From the NCBI GenBank assembly GCA_937907245.1, contig CALCUM010000003.1, positions 931,501-995,500 of the forward strand: a DNA stretch of 64,000 nucleotides, given 5' to 3'. The position numbers and the translations under genes are program-made. The notes beneath the pieces are model-generated. The model did no database searches. It saw only the letters and a list, made by a program, of their open reading frames with translations, and was not told where the DNA came from. This DNA comes from an uncultured Rhodobiaceae bacterium (lineage in GTDB: Bacteria; Pseudomonadota; Alphaproteobacteria; RS24). Shown here piece after piece: positions 47,864-56,683 of the stretch. Within the stretch, counting starts at the first letter, position 1, and every line of letters starts with the position of its first letter.

Positions 47864-48910
47864 ATGACACAGCAAACTTCAAAATTAGCGCCGGGCCCAC
47901 GCAATCTCATTACCGATATTACTGGCTTGCGTGTCGGCCATGCCATAGATGAAGTGGCGCGAACGGGTGTTAGCGTTATTTTGCCAGATAGCCCCGCCGT
48001 GGTCAGCGTCTCTGTGCCAGGCGGTGGGCCAGGCACCCGCGAGACAGATGCTTTACAGCCGGGAACCTTAGTAGATAAAGCAGACGCCATCGTGTTGTCG
48101 GGCGGCTCGGTTTACGGGCTAGATGCGGCTTCGGGCGTCACGGCTGCGATGGGCGCCCAAGGTCGCGGGTTTCCGACCGGAGCGCCCGTGCCGTCTCCCA
48201 TTGTGCCGGCTGCCATTTTATTTGATGTCGCCAATGGAGGCGATAAGACTTGGGGCGAGAGCCCGCCCTATGCTGCCTTGGGGCGCACGGCCTATCAACA
48301 GGCAAGTGTCGATTTCGAACTTGGCAATATAGGCGCCGGCTATGGCGCACAGGCTGGCCAACTTAAAGGTGGGCTCGGCAGTGCTTCCACGCAAATAGGG
48401 GGCCGTGTCAAAGTAGGGGCGCTTATTGCCGCCAATCCGCTTGGCAGTCTGGTCGATGCGGCGGGTCGGTTTTGGGCCCAGCCGCAGGCGTTAGTCTATC
48501 AAGACCAATTGGAATTCGGCTTGCCAGCTTTAGCAAGTCAGCCCTGTGATGCAAGTGGGCATCCTTTCCAAGGCTCCAAGATAGCCGGCGCTTTGGGCAA
48601 TACCAGCATCGGGGTAGTGGCGGTGGCCGCCGATTTAACGGTCGCGGAAGCCAAGCGCGTGGCGATTATGGCGCAAGATGGTCTGGCGCGTGCCGTGCGC
48701 CCGATACACACGCCTTTCGATGGCGATTGTCTTTTTGTTTTGGCGACGGGGGCTGAGAAACTAAGCGAAAACGAAGACCAGCGTCCTCTCGCTTTGGCTG
48801 AGCTTGGCGCCCTAGCGGCGGATTGTGTGTCCCGCGCTAGCGCCCGTGCCATTTGGCATGCGCGTCAATTGGGGGATTGTCAGGCCTATCACGACCGCTT
48901 TGGCCGCTAG
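47864..48910 (+). CDS. P1 family peptidase (DmpA/L-aminopeptidase-like)
   Basis: A 348-residue protein of the DmpA/BapA Ntn-like family. Family segments are GPRNLITDITGLRVGHA near the start, SGGSVYGLDAASGVTAAMG near 82 and GNTSIGVVAVAADLT near 244, the last being the expected autocleavage and nucleophile region. Members are aminopeptidases, some acting on beta- or D-residues. No signal peptide is evident from ATG 47864. The frame is open to 47822 but lacks a better rbs. It lies 78 bp after the kinase gene and ends shortly before tRNA-Arg. Confidence 0.88.
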   Translation: MTQQTSKLAPGPRNLITDITGLRVGHAIDEVARTGVSVILPDSPAVVSVSVPGGGPGTRETDALQPGTLVDKADAIVLSGGSVYGLDAASGVTAAMGAQGRGFPTGAPVPSPIVPAAILFDVANGGDKTWGESPPYAALGRTAYQQASVDFELGNIGAGYGAQAGQLKGGLGSASTQIGGRVKVGALIAANPLGSLVDAAGRFWAQPQALVYQDQLEFGLPALASQPCDASGHPFQGSKIAGALGNTSIGVVAVAADLTVAEAKRVAIMAQDGLARAVRPIHTPFDGDCLFVLATGAEKLSENEDQRPLALAELGALAADCVSRASARAIWHARQLGDCQAYHDRFGR

Positions 48911-48962
48911 ATTGATTTACACTTGCAATCACTTCGAGCACAGACTACAAACCTGAAACCAA

Positions 48963-49040
48963 CGCACCGGTAGCTCAGCTGGATAGAGCACCAGACTACG
49001 AATCTGGGGGTCGGGAGTTCGAATCTTCCCCGGTGCACCA
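48963..49040 (+). tRNA. tRNA-Arg (anticodon ACG)
   Basis: Acceptor strands GCACCGG and CCGGTGC pair. The anticodon arm CCAGA-CTACGAA-TCTGG gives anticodon ACG, read as ICG after deamination and decoding CGU/CGC/CGA arginine codons. The T-arm GGGAGTTCGAATCTTCC and the 3' CCA are encoded, unlike in the tRNA-Ser here. Confidence 0.95.
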
Positions 49041-49148
49041 TTTCCCCTTTTCAAGAACCGTGTTTGACGGCGTAAGCCAATTTAATCCTTCATTCGAGGA
49101 TATGAAAAGCTGCGCGCGCAAAGTTGCGGGTTGGCGCAATATATACGC

Positions 49149-49186
49149 CCAGTCACACGCCAAGTCACACACCCTGTCACGGGCCC
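49149..49186. repeat. 12-bp period imperfect direct repeat
   Basis: Three imperfect neighbours, cagtcacacgcc, aagtcacacacc and ctgtcacgggcc, lie in the 211-bp gap between tRNA-Arg and the first beta-barrel gene. Nothing else is recognisable in that gap. Confidence 0.5.
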
Positions 49187-49251
49187 GCTTGCAGGGTTCA
49201 TTTTATTCAGGATATGAGGTTTCTCGGCGACCTGCTTTTAGGCCATTGACC

Positions 49252-50124
49252 TCAGAAATTAATGACATAAGACAGCGAGGTAATATCAACGCTCTCTTCT
49301 GTCCGCGCGGTGCCACCGGACCAATAGTCGATGCCATTGTCATAAGAAAACTCTTTCGTGTCATAGGCAAAATTTAGACCGGACCAATCATTGATAACAT
49401 AATAGCCCGAGAGGCCGAAGCTACTGGCCGTGCCTTCAAACAGGCTTCCGGTGTCGCCAATTAGAGGTGTTACACCACCGGCACAGCTAAACTTTTCGGA
49501 AACGTCGGCTTCTCCATCTAAAATCAAGGCTAATTTAACCGTGCCGAACAGGCGATCTGTTAGGCGTCGGGTGTAAGCTCCCCCCACAAATACGCCGAAG
49601 TTTTCATTCTCAAACTCAACTTTTGTTTCAACGCTTTGACCATTAGCCTCGCAGATATTTGAGATTTGTACGTTGTTTCCTGCGGCTTCGCGAAATTTGC
49701 GGCCGGCTGTTTCTTCCCAAGAGACGCTGCCAGAGTAAAAGCCTGTAAAGGCGCTTAACCCATTAGAGAGCTGGCGGGTATAGGTGAGGTTGAAATCAGA
49801 GCGCTCGGCCGTGAATGGGCAGCTTGCAGGAGTACACGGATTTCCATTCGCATCCCAGGCACCTGATCCGCCCCAGAAATTATCAAAATCCGGGTCACTG
49901 CTGGATGCCACTTGAACAGCAATTGAATTTTTGTTGAAAGAATAAGTTCCCGTGAGAGCAAGCTCGTCGAAGGTGGCTTGCAGGCCTGCCGAAGAAGAGC
50001 GTTCATCATAATAAATATGAAAGTCATTATAGACGGAACGGACTGCAAGAGAGCCACCCCAGTCTCCGGCCAAAGCTGGCCAAGACATCATGATCGAAAC
50101 TATTGAAACAGTAATAAAACGCAT
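49252..50124 (-). CDS. Predicted outer-membrane beta-barrel protein
   Basis: A 290-residue protein with a signal peptide (~1-19, ending ALA), alternating hydrophobic/polar strands rich in Gly, Tyr, Asp and Ser, and a C-terminal phenylalanine (SLSYVINF) as expected for BAM-assembled barrels. Two cysteine pairs occur near the middle (NPCTPASCPF; ISNICEANGQ). It resembles the barrel at 53259: both have a KEFSYDNG/KEFNYDGG segment near the end. No function is recognised. It is the last of four minus-strand envelope genes. Confidence 0.7.
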   Translation of the reverse strand: MRFITVSIVSIMMSWPALAGDWGGSLAVRSVYNDFHIYYDERSSSAGLQATFDELALTGTYSFNKNSIAVQVASSSDPDFDNFWGGSGAWDANGNPCTPASCPFTAERSDFNLTYTRQLSNGLSAFTGFYSGSVSWEETAGRKFREAAGNNVQISNICEANGQSVETKVEFENENFGVFVGGAYTRRLTDRLFGTVKLALILDGEADVSEKFSCAGGVTPLIGDTGSLFEGTASSFGLSGYYVINDWSGLNFAYDTKEFSYDNGIDYWSGGTARTEESVDITSLSYVINF

Positions 50125-50176
50125 GAACCTAACTCCACAAAAACAATTTACTCAGGCTTAAACAAATTCATATTTT

Positions 50177-51187
50177 TTAAAACCCCATCGGAACTCTAAC
50201 TTTTTTACCATCCCCAGAGTTAGTTAGCAAACTTTGCAAAGTAATTTGCCCTAATTTGATATCGTCTTGGCCAACTCGATGACGCCGCGAAAAATCGTTA
50301 TAGCCCTCGCGCTCAACGCGAATGCGAAGTCTCTGGCCATCTTTATAAGCCCCGATTTCAGCGGGTGTCTGGCCCATCAATTGGCTGTTTATGTAAATGC
50401 TTGCGCCCCTTGGTTGGCTATCGAAATAAAGCGCCGTCGGACTTTTCTCTAGTTTCAAATTGCTCAATCTGGTGTCTCTTTTGCCAACAATATGCGAGAG
50501 GCGTAAATCTTGATAGCCCGGCGCGCGGAGCAAAAGGTCTAATCTCTGCCCATCGAGATAGGCTTTATTTGTCGTGAGGGGAGCTTTACCCAGGTTCTCG
50601 CCATTAATGAAAACATCCGCCTTCACCGACCCCGCGTTGATTTTTAAAGCCATCATTGGCTTGGCCGGTGCTGGAGAAAAAAACGGGGAGGCGACCCGAG
50701 GCACATTACTTTGGCCTGGGATTCGGCTTGGGATTTGGCCTGCGGCTTTGAGGCCTACATTCTCTATAAATCGAATGAGACTGAGCTTCGAACAGTTTTC
50801 GCAAATTTCAATTAAGCTTTTGACGATTTGGCCAGTAATAATATTATTGATTTGGAGCTGAACCACAAAACTATTATCGAGCTTTTGAATGGAGCTGTCG
50901 GCGATCAGTTCTCCGTTAAAAGATATGGCCAAGTTCTGAGCGCAACTTTGTGCCGTGCAGCCTTCTTTAGAATATTCTTCTTCGAGCTTGGCTTCCACCG
51001 CAGGGCCAAAAAACACATCAAAACTATTGCCTAAGCCCTGCTGCAGGGCCGTGCCGAATAATTGCGCCTCTTTTTCCAATGTTTTATCGACATTGAGCGG
51101 CAGCAAAATAAGCACCTCTTTCGCCAAAGCGGGCGAGGGGAAAGACAGGGCACAAAGCAACAAGAATTGTAAAACGCGACGATACAT
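50177..51187 (-). CDS. Exported PEGA-domain protein with CsgG/FlgT-like N-terminal domain
   Basis: A 336-residue protein with a signal peptide (~1-22). An N-terminal region (~24-148) with paired cysteines (GCTAQSC, CENC) and FVVQLQINNIITGQIV resembles TolB/CsgG-like sensor-lipoprotein domains. Two PEGA domains follow at ~180-248 (ADVFINGENLGKAPL) and ~252-320 (ASIYINSQLMGQTPAEI). PEGA domains are beta-rich surface or periplasmic modules. It lies 53 bp upstream of the beta-barrel gene and 75 bp after the thioredoxin gene, so these probably form one unit. Specific role unknown. Confidence 0.78.
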   Translation of the reverse strand: MYRRVLQFLLLCALSFPSPALAKEVLILLPLNVDKTLEKEAQLFGTALQQGLGNSFDVFFGPAVEAKLEEEYSKEGCTAQSCAQNLAISFNGELIADSSIQKLDNSFVVQLQINNIITGQIVKSLIEICENCSKLSLIRFIENVGLKAAGQIPSRIPGQSNVPRVASPFFSPAPAKPMMALKINAGSVKADVFINGENLGKAPLTTNKAYLDGQRLDLLLRAPGYQDLRLSHIVGKRDTRLSNLKLEKSPTALYFDSQPRGASIYINSQLMGQTPAEIGAYKDGQRLRIRVEREGYNDFSRRHRVGQDDIKLGQITLQSLLTNSGDGKKVRVPMGF

Positions 51188-51261
51188 TAGAAGGACTTAA
51201 CACAACTACAGGGTGCATTGCACGTGCCGATAATAAGGAGCCTATTTTTCCAGCGGAATTT

Positions 51262-51804
51262 CTATTTTAGCCAAGCGGCAATTTTGGCGGTATTTTCGGG
51301 TGTGAAACCAACCAAAACCATTTCCACGTTTCCACTCTCATGAACCAGTAAGGTCGTGGGCAAGGCTTCAACGCCAGCCGCCATGCGGGCTTTTGTGTTG
51401 CCAATAATAACTTTCGATAGGCTCAAGCCTAGGCCATCCAAAAAAGCTTTCACGGTTGCGGAATCATAAGCCGATTTCGTTTTGGCATTGGTTTCGGCAT
51501 GCACATAAATGAAGTCGACTTCAGGGTGTTTTTTTTCTTTGGCGATTAAATCAGGCAATTCTTGTTTGCATGGCGAGCATTTTACCCACCAAAAATTAAT
51601 CAGCGTTTTCTTGCCTTCAAAGGTCTGCCGCAGCGAAACTAAATTACCTTCAAGGTCACGCCCCACAATATTAGGCACCTGTTGGCCGGCCGCAGATAGA
51701 GAAGCCGTGGGCAGCAGCATAAGCAGCGCCAAGCCAATGAGGGACGCGCGGTTAAAGTTTGCCGTCCAAGATGGCAATGATTTTATCGGAAATAATTTTA
51801 TCAT
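51262..51804 (-). CDS. TlpA-like periplasmic thioredoxin-fold protein
   Basis: A 180-residue TlpA/ResA-type protein. A signal peptide (~18-38, ending SLSAA) precedes a thioredoxin fold with WWVKCSPCKQELPDL near 71-85; the CSPC motif is the redox pair. The cis-proline lies in VEALPTTLLVHE. The ATG at 51804 overlaps the upstream gene by 53 bp, so the two are translationally linked; a later start would cut the signal peptide. It may keep cysteines of the PEGA and barrel proteins in the right redox state, which is an inference from context. Confidence 0.85.
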   Translation of the reverse strand: MIKLFPIKSLPSWTANFNRASLIGLALLMLLPTASLSAAGQQVPNIVGRDLEGNLVSLRQTFEGKKTLINFWWVKCSPCKQELPDLIAKEKKHPEVDFIYVHAETNAKTKSAYDSATVKAFLDGLGLSLSKVIIGNTKARMAAGVEALPTTLLVHESGNVEMVLVGFTPENTAKIAAWLK

Positions 51805-52960
51805 TTAAGTTTCGTCCAATGGCTCTGCCGGTTAATTTGTCTCGCTTCACGGATATGCCGTCGCGAGGGGTGAAATAATTCAATTCAAGCGTAATGTCGA
51901 CCTCTGCAATACCAAACTGGCGTTTTTGCAGGGTTGTAACGTCTATGAATAAGGCCGATTTCAGCTCATACCTCTGAGCCGCTTCGGCTAGATTTTGCGC
52001 GTTTTGTGTGGTTTCGGGGTTTTTATCCGGCATCCAATATTTTTGTGTCCGCTCGGAAAAAAACCCACCTAGAGCCGCTTGTAAAGAAGGCGATAAGGGG
52101 CTCCAAGACACGGCCGTTAAATTGCTACCAACAATATTTTCTAGGGACGAGAGCAAGCTTTGAGCTTTTTGTTTGAGTGCTTCATCCTCGGATGAAAGAG
52201 CCGGCCCTTTGGCATCCAAGAGGGCAAGTAAACTTTCTAACAAATCTCTTTTCTGCCGAGGTGTGTTCACCCGCGTTTCTAATTGTGCGCTCTTTAGAGC
52301 GATTTCGCGATCGCGAACCGTGTCGCTGAGGCGCCTCAAATCTGATTGCGCGGCCTCGAATTGCTGTTGGGTTGCGGTAGCCGCCGTCTCGCTGGCTAGC
52401 GCCAAATCTTGCAAAAGATCCGGTAATTGCGCCAATTCCTCAAGCGATATTGTTTCGCTGGTTAAGGCTGTTTCAAACTGGCGCAATTTGGAGATTGCCA
52501 GCACATAAGGCACGTCCTTGCGTTGCAGGCTAACGCGGGTAAAAACCATACATCTCGACGTATCCACAAAATTGCGCGTATCGCTTAGCGCGCCGATGGA
52601 CAGGGAGCTTTGGGCGGCACTTTGAATGGTCGTCCGCTCGTTTTTTTCATCGCCGTCGAGGCTCAGCTCGGTGGAGATATTGCTGGAAACATTTGACTGG
52701 ATGTTCAGGGCCAAATCGGCCATCGCATTATTTTTCAACAGTTGTGTGATATCTGACAACGATTGGCGACGCTGCGGTTTGGTTTGGGCAAAGCCATATA
52801 TCATTTGTGCATCTGTGTTTTGGCCAAATGTGCTCATCCAATTGGGCCGCGAGACTTTTTCGTCGGGGTCGCAGTCGAAAGCCTGCGCCGATGGGGAAAG
52901 CGCCAAGCTGAATAAGCAAATAGCGCCCATAAAAGAGGCGCGAAAGTAAAACAAACTCAT
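51752..52960 (-). CDS. Exported protein with LPP20-like domain
   Basis: A 402-residue protein with a signal peptide (~1-27, ending AQAFDC). A region at ~55-155 has LPP20-type features: MIYGFAQTK, then ADLALNIQSNVSSNIS, and CMVFTRVSLQR. LPP20 modules occur in FlgP and related envelope proteins. The C-terminal part includes a helical stretch (~180-235) and a domain ending LTGRAIGRNLNDKIISDKII, which resembles nothing I can name. ATG 52960 is used; a GTG two codons earlier is possible. It is the first gene of the minus-strand envelope unit. Confidence 0.72.
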   Translation of the reverse strand: MSLFYFRASFMGAICLFSLALSPSAQAFDCDPDEKVSRPNWMSTFGQNTDAQMIYGFAQTKPQRRQSLSDITQLLKNNAMADLALNIQSNVSSNISTELSLDGDEKNERTTIQSAAQSSLSIGALSDTRNFVDTSRCMVFTRVSLQRKDVPYVLAISKLRQFETALTSETISLEELAQLPDLLQDLALASETAATATQQQFEAAQSDLRRLSDTVRDREIALKSAQLETRVNTPRQKRDLLESLLALLDAKGPALSSEDEALKQKAQSLLSSLENIVGSNLTAVSWSPLSPSLQAALGGFFSERTQKYWMPDKNPETTQNAQNLAEAAQRYELKSALFIDVTTLQKRQFGIAEVDITLELNYFTPRDGISVKRDKLTGRAIGRNLNDKIISDKIIAILDGKL

Positions 52961-53034
52961 GAACACTCAGCCCAAAGAGCAAACGGAGATATCCTCAAAA
53001 AACGCATTACACAAACTCCGTTAGCCAAATTTAC

Positions 53035-53084
53035 ACGATATTTATACGATATTTATACGATGTTTATACGATGTTTATACGATG
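53035..53084. repeat. 11-bp tandem repeat, about 4.5 copies, between divergent envelope genes
   Basis: The unit acgatatttat occurs four times head to tail (two copies with t-a-t-t, two with t-g-t-t) and then partly again. It sits in the AT-rich 298-bp gap between the LPP20-like gene and the second beta-barrel gene. An 11-bp period places each copy on about the same helix face, compatible with a tandem protein-binding site. Apart from this repeat, I see no recognisable element in the gap. Confidence 0.85.
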
Positions 53085-53258
53085 GACTGCGATAAGCTTC
53101 GTGAAACCATAGCCTGAAAACTATCACTGATTGCCACCATCTTCTATAGATTACGCTTTTTTGTGTCGTCCGTTAAACAGAATTTGAACATTGACAAGTC
53201 GGGCGTTTTGGCGCCTCCTATCGATATCTGAATAGTTTTTGCGTAAGGGAGTGTGTGT

Positions 53259-53996
53259 ATGCGTAATTCAATTAAACTGCTCGGTGGGCTTTTGATGAGC
53301 TCGCTTTTGGCTCCGTCTGCTAATGCGGTAAATGTAACCATAACTGCTGGGCAAGCCGATTTTGATATTTCCTATAAGGTGGCTTATAGCGATAATAGTG
53401 GGTCCTCATCTGGGGCTTTTTCTGATAACTTTGATTATTATAATGTAGGCCTATCTGTTGAACGCGGAAACTATACTTTTGGTGTAAATGCTACTGGTCT
53501 CCTCGAAAAAGAAGTGGATGAGTATGTTAATGGGGTCTTCGATGGGAAATATGACACCAGTCGGTCCTCCTACGCCGTCTCCGTTGCTCGCCCTATCTCG
53601 AACAACCTCAGCCTTTCCGGCGGGTATTATACGTCAGAGGTTGTTATAGAATCTGACCCGCAAAGCCAAATCCCGGGAGATGATACCATTGAAACTCAGG
53701 CGCTTTTTGCGTCGCTCACCTACTCTGACCGGCTTAATGACACTATGTCTTGGTATAGCCGCGTGGGTGTGCAGATAAATGAGGCAGAGCTTACTGTCTA
53801 CTCAAACTCGGGTCGCTTGAACGAGACACTCGATGGTAGCGGCTACTTAGTGGGTGCCGGCATTTTTTATCCGTTGAGCGATACGACAGGCCTAACCTTT
53901 GGTGCTGAGTTTAAAGAATTTAACTATGACGGCGGGAGATGGGATCTGAGTGAAGATCAGACACTTTTAACCGCGGGTTATAATTTTCAGTTCTAG
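53259..53996 (+). CDS. Predicted outer-membrane beta-barrel protein, paralog of the one at 49252
   Basis: A 245-residue protein with a signal peptide (~1-24, ending ANA), amphipathic beta strands throughout and a terminal phenylalanine (AGYNFQF). It resembles the barrel at 49252 in size class, strand pattern and the KEFNYDGG segment before the last strands, but lacks its cysteines. Codon use is more AT-rich than in neighbours (many tat, aat, gat codons), which may point to recent acquisition or different expression. ATG 53259 follows aaggga; a GTG two codons upstream is possible. A strong terminator follows, so it is monocistronic. Confidence 0.72.
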   Translation: MRNSIKLLGGLLMSSLLAPSANAVNVTITAGQADFDISYKVAYSDNSGSSSGAFSDNFDYYNVGLSVERGNYTFGVNATGLLEKEVDEYVNGVFDGKYDTSRSSYAVSVARPISNNLSLSGGYYTSEVVIESDPQSQIPGDDTIETQALFASLTYSDRLNDTMSWYSRVGVQINEAELTVYSNSGRLNETLDGSGYLVGAGIFYPLSDTTGLTFGAEFKEFNYDGGRWDLSEDQTLLTAGYNFQF

Positions 53997-54074
53997 GATA
54001 TTTTTGAAAGTCGCTGCGGCAAATAGATTCTTTGGGTTTTCCCAATTGGCTTCGCGCGGCATCTAAAATGAATT

Positions 54075-54112
54075 GGGGAAGGGCTCTGGTAGCGCTTCCC
54101 CATTTTTATTTT
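54075..54112 (+). terminator. Rho-independent terminator after the second beta-barrel gene
   Basis: GGGGAAG and CTTCCCC form a stem with a 12-base loop, followed by ATTTTTATTTT. It lies about 80 bp after the barrel stop codon and before the aminoacylase gene. Confidence 0.85.
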
Positions 54113-54199
54113 ACGCGCAAAATTTCACTTTTCATTCGATGGCAATAGACTAATCTCGGGGTAATGAAGAAGCCCCTAATTTGTTATGGAGAGAAGTAT

Positions 54200-55705
54200 A
54201 TGGCGCGGCATCCAGTTATTATTCTATTGGCCTGCTTGGCCTTCGTCGCCGGTTGTTCGCAATCGGACGAAAAGCCCTATGATGTGGTTATTAATCAAGG
54301 TCGGGTGATTGACCCGCTGAGTGAGCTGGACGCTATTCGCCATATTGGGCTGCGAGAGGGTCGCATTGTTAAAATTAGCAAAACCCCTCTTACCGGCAAG
54401 CAAATGGTCGATGCCAGCGGGCTCATCGTAGCGCCCGGGTTCATTGATTATCACTGGCATTGCCCGGCGCAGGCTTGCTATGAAATCGGGCTTAAAGACG
54501 GGCTTACGTCTGCCATGGATTTAGAATTTGGGGCGTTAGGGTCTGAGATAAACCAATGGTATGCGCGGCGCGAAGGCGCGGCACGGATTAATTTTGGCAC
54601 CTCGGCAAGTGCTGAGCTGGCACGCGCTTTGGTGCTAGATGGCAATAAAGCAGACGACGCCCTCAATGCGTATATTTCGCGCGGGCGTGGGCAAAAATGG
54701 GCGGTGCATGCCGCCAATTCCCAAGAGCAAAAGGCCGTTTTGGCAGACATGGAACAGGGCCTAAAAGAGGGCGCTATCGGCATTGGCATTACCTTGGGCT
54801 ATATGCCAGCCATCTCGGCGCCTGAGGTTTATGACATGCAAAAGCTGGCTGCTAATTATGGCCGCCAGGCTTGTGTGCATTTGCGCCATACGCCGGGTCA
54901 TGCGGATGAAGAAATTAACGGTGCGCAAGAAGTTTTGGCCAATGCAGCGGCGCTGAAAGCACCAACCTGTATCAACCATTTTAACAATGCGGGCTGGCGT
55001 AAAGTGCAAGACCTGCTGGTCGATTTGCGCGGCCAAGGGTTGAATGTTTGGGGGGATATTTATCCCTATGTGGCGGGCTCTACGTCTATTAATGCCGTAT
55101 TTTTTCAGCCAGAGGTGTTTGAAAAACGCCTCGGTTGGACCTATGAAGAACAGCTTTTCGATCCGGCACTGAACAAGTTTCTAACCAAAGCGGAATATTT
55201 GCGTCTGGTGAAGTCTGACCCGGTGCGGCAAGTGATTATTTATAAATCGCGCCCCGAAGAAATTATCGAGTGGTTGCAATTACCTGGCGTCGCCATTGGA
55301 AGCGACGGCATGCCGTTGTTTGGTGCGTGGGACAAACAACCTGAGACGATACCCAATACCCACCCGCGCCGCGCGGGCACGAGGGCACGGTCTTTGCGTT
55401 TGGCGCGCGAACATGATTTGGATATGCTGCAAATAATAGCCGCTCTATCTAGCAACGCGGCCGTCTATTTGGGCAATATGGGTTTAAAAGCCATGCAAGA
55501 GCGCGGTCGCTTGCAAGAGACTATGGTGGCGGATATCACGATTTTCGATCCCGCTGCGGTACGCGATAACGCGACCTATAAAGAGGGACTAACGGAAAGC
55601 ACAGGCATTGTGCATGTGCTGGTAAATGGCCAATTCGCGCTTCGTGACGGAGCCATTGTAGAGGCGGCCACCCATGGCCAAGCTTTGCGTTTTGATAAAA
55701 AATAA
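54200..55705 (+). CDS. Amidohydrolase lipoprotein, N-acyl-D-amino-acid deacylase-like
   Basis: A 501-residue protein. The start gives a lipoprotein signal ending in the lipobox FVAGC (Cys ~19). The amidohydrolase core has VAPGFIDYHWHCPAQ near 78 (metal-binding HxH), CVHLRHTPGHADEE near 225, and IGSDGMPLFGAWD with the catalytic Asp near 365. The overall pattern is that of D-aminoacylase-type enzymes. As a lipoprotein it would act in the periplasm on acylated D-amino acids or related amides, possibly from cell-wall material. ATG 54200 follows GGAGAG. An upstream ATG at 54164 would spoil the lipoprotein signal. PAP2 follows after 11 bp. Confidence 0.87.
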   Translation: MARHPVIILLACLAFVAGCSQSDEKPYDVVINQGRVIDPLSELDAIRHIGLREGRIVKISKTPLTGKQMVDASGLIVAPGFIDYHWHCPAQACYEIGLKDGLTSAMDLEFGALGSEINQWYARREGAARINFGTSASAELARALVLDGNKADDALNAYISRGRGQKWAVHAANSQEQKAVLADMEQGLKEGAIGIGITLGYMPAISAPEVYDMQKLAANYGRQACVHLRHTPGHADEEINGAQEVLANAAALKAPTCINHFNNAGWRKVQDLLVDLRGQGLNVWGDIYPYVAGSTSINAVFFQPEVFEKRLGWTYEEQLFDPALNKFLTKAEYLRLVKSDPVRQVIIYKSRPEEIIEWLQLPGVAIGSDGMPLFGAWDKQPETIPNTHPRRAGTRARSLRLAREHDLDMLQIIAALSSNAAVYLGNMGLKAMQERGRLQETMVADITIFDPAAVRDNATYKEGLTESTGIVHVLVNGQFALRDGAIVEAATHGQALRFDKK

Positions 55706-55716
55706 AAGGATATAAA

Positions 55717-56613
55717 ATGTCAATTTGGAATGATATGTCGTGGGCCCCCGCCTTGCGGACCCCTTTTTTAAACCAATTTTTCGAGCTCATCACCTTAATG
55801 GGCTACCCACTTTTTCTAATTATGTTTTTATGTTTCGGCTATTTTGCGTTTGGTTCGAAACGGTTTTTTCATACGGCCATGTTGCTAATGGCGGCGGGGC
55901 TATTGAATTCTTGGCTCAAAGATTTTGGTCAAGACCCGCGCCCGGCTGCTGAATATGCGCTCGACAGCGGCGTTGGCACTAGTTACGGCTGGCCAAGCGG
56001 ACATACGCAAATCGCGGTCGTGCTTTGGAGTTATTTGGCTTATTCGGTGCGGCACACATCTTATAAAAACCTCGCTTATTGGGCTGCAGGAATTTTCATC
56101 GCTTTGCAGAGTTTTTCCAGGCTTTATCTGGGCGTGCATGATTTGGGCGACGTTGTCGCTGGTTTCATAATTGGTTGCGTGTGTCTTTATGCTTATGTGG
56201 CGGCACAAAACCATCCGCGCATATCCAGCAGTATCGCTCAATTGTCGGCATCTCAAGCGGTGGCGAGCCTATTTGCTTTGCAGCTTTTTTACACGATTTT
56301 TTATCCAAGCCACGTCGGCCACCAGGCGCCTGTGTGGTTTGCGGGCGCGATGATGGGGTGGGTTCTAGGCCGCTATGCGATGAACGGAGCTGAGGTGAAA
56401 CTGCCAGGTGCGCGCTTTGTGCAATGGCTGGTGGCGGCAGGCATGACCGCTCTGTGCTTTGGCTTAATGGCACTTATGACGGGACTACCCAAAGCCCTCA
56501 AATTGGGAGAGACGGGTATCGCTATGCCGGTGAATTATGGCTTTGGTGTTTTGTTCGGCTTGGGGGTTGTTTATTTATTGCCCAATTTACTGGCTAAAAT
56601 TACCGGAAAATAG
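55717..56613 (+). CDS. PAP2-family membrane phosphatase
   Basis: A 298-residue integral membrane phosphatase. The three acid-phosphatase motifs are present: KDFGQDPRP near 67-75, PSGH near 92 and SRLYLGVHDLGD near 131-142. Unlike short PgpB proteins it has extra C-terminal helices (~185-298). PAP2 enzymes remove phosphate from isoprenoid or phosphatidate lipids on the periplasmic side. It lies 11 bp after the deacylase gene and probably shares its transcript. Confidence 0.88.
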   Translation: MSIWNDMSWAPALRTPFLNQFFELITLMGYPLFLIMFLCFGYFAFGSKRFFHTAMLLMAAGLLNSWLKDFGQDPRPAAEYALDSGVGTSYGWPSGHTQIAVVLWSYLAYSVRHTSYKNLAYWAAGIFIALQSFSRLYLGVHDLGDVVAGFIIGCVCLYAYVAAQNHPRISSSIAQLSASQAVASLFALQLFYTIFYPSHVGHQAPVWFAGAMMGWVLGRYAMNGAEVKLPGARFVQWLVAAGMTALCFGLMALMTGLPKALKLGETGIAMPVNYGFGVLFGLGVVYLLPNLLAKITGK

Positions 56614-56683
56614 AGCTGACAGATAGCTTGCCAATCCCGCTCGCCGCTTATAGCTTTTAAGATGTAAAACAGGGAGCGGAAAG

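Noticed and set aside
48963-49250. Integration site next to tRNA-Arg
   Set aside because: No integrase and no second copy of the tRNA 3' end were seen in the 49-54 kb region.
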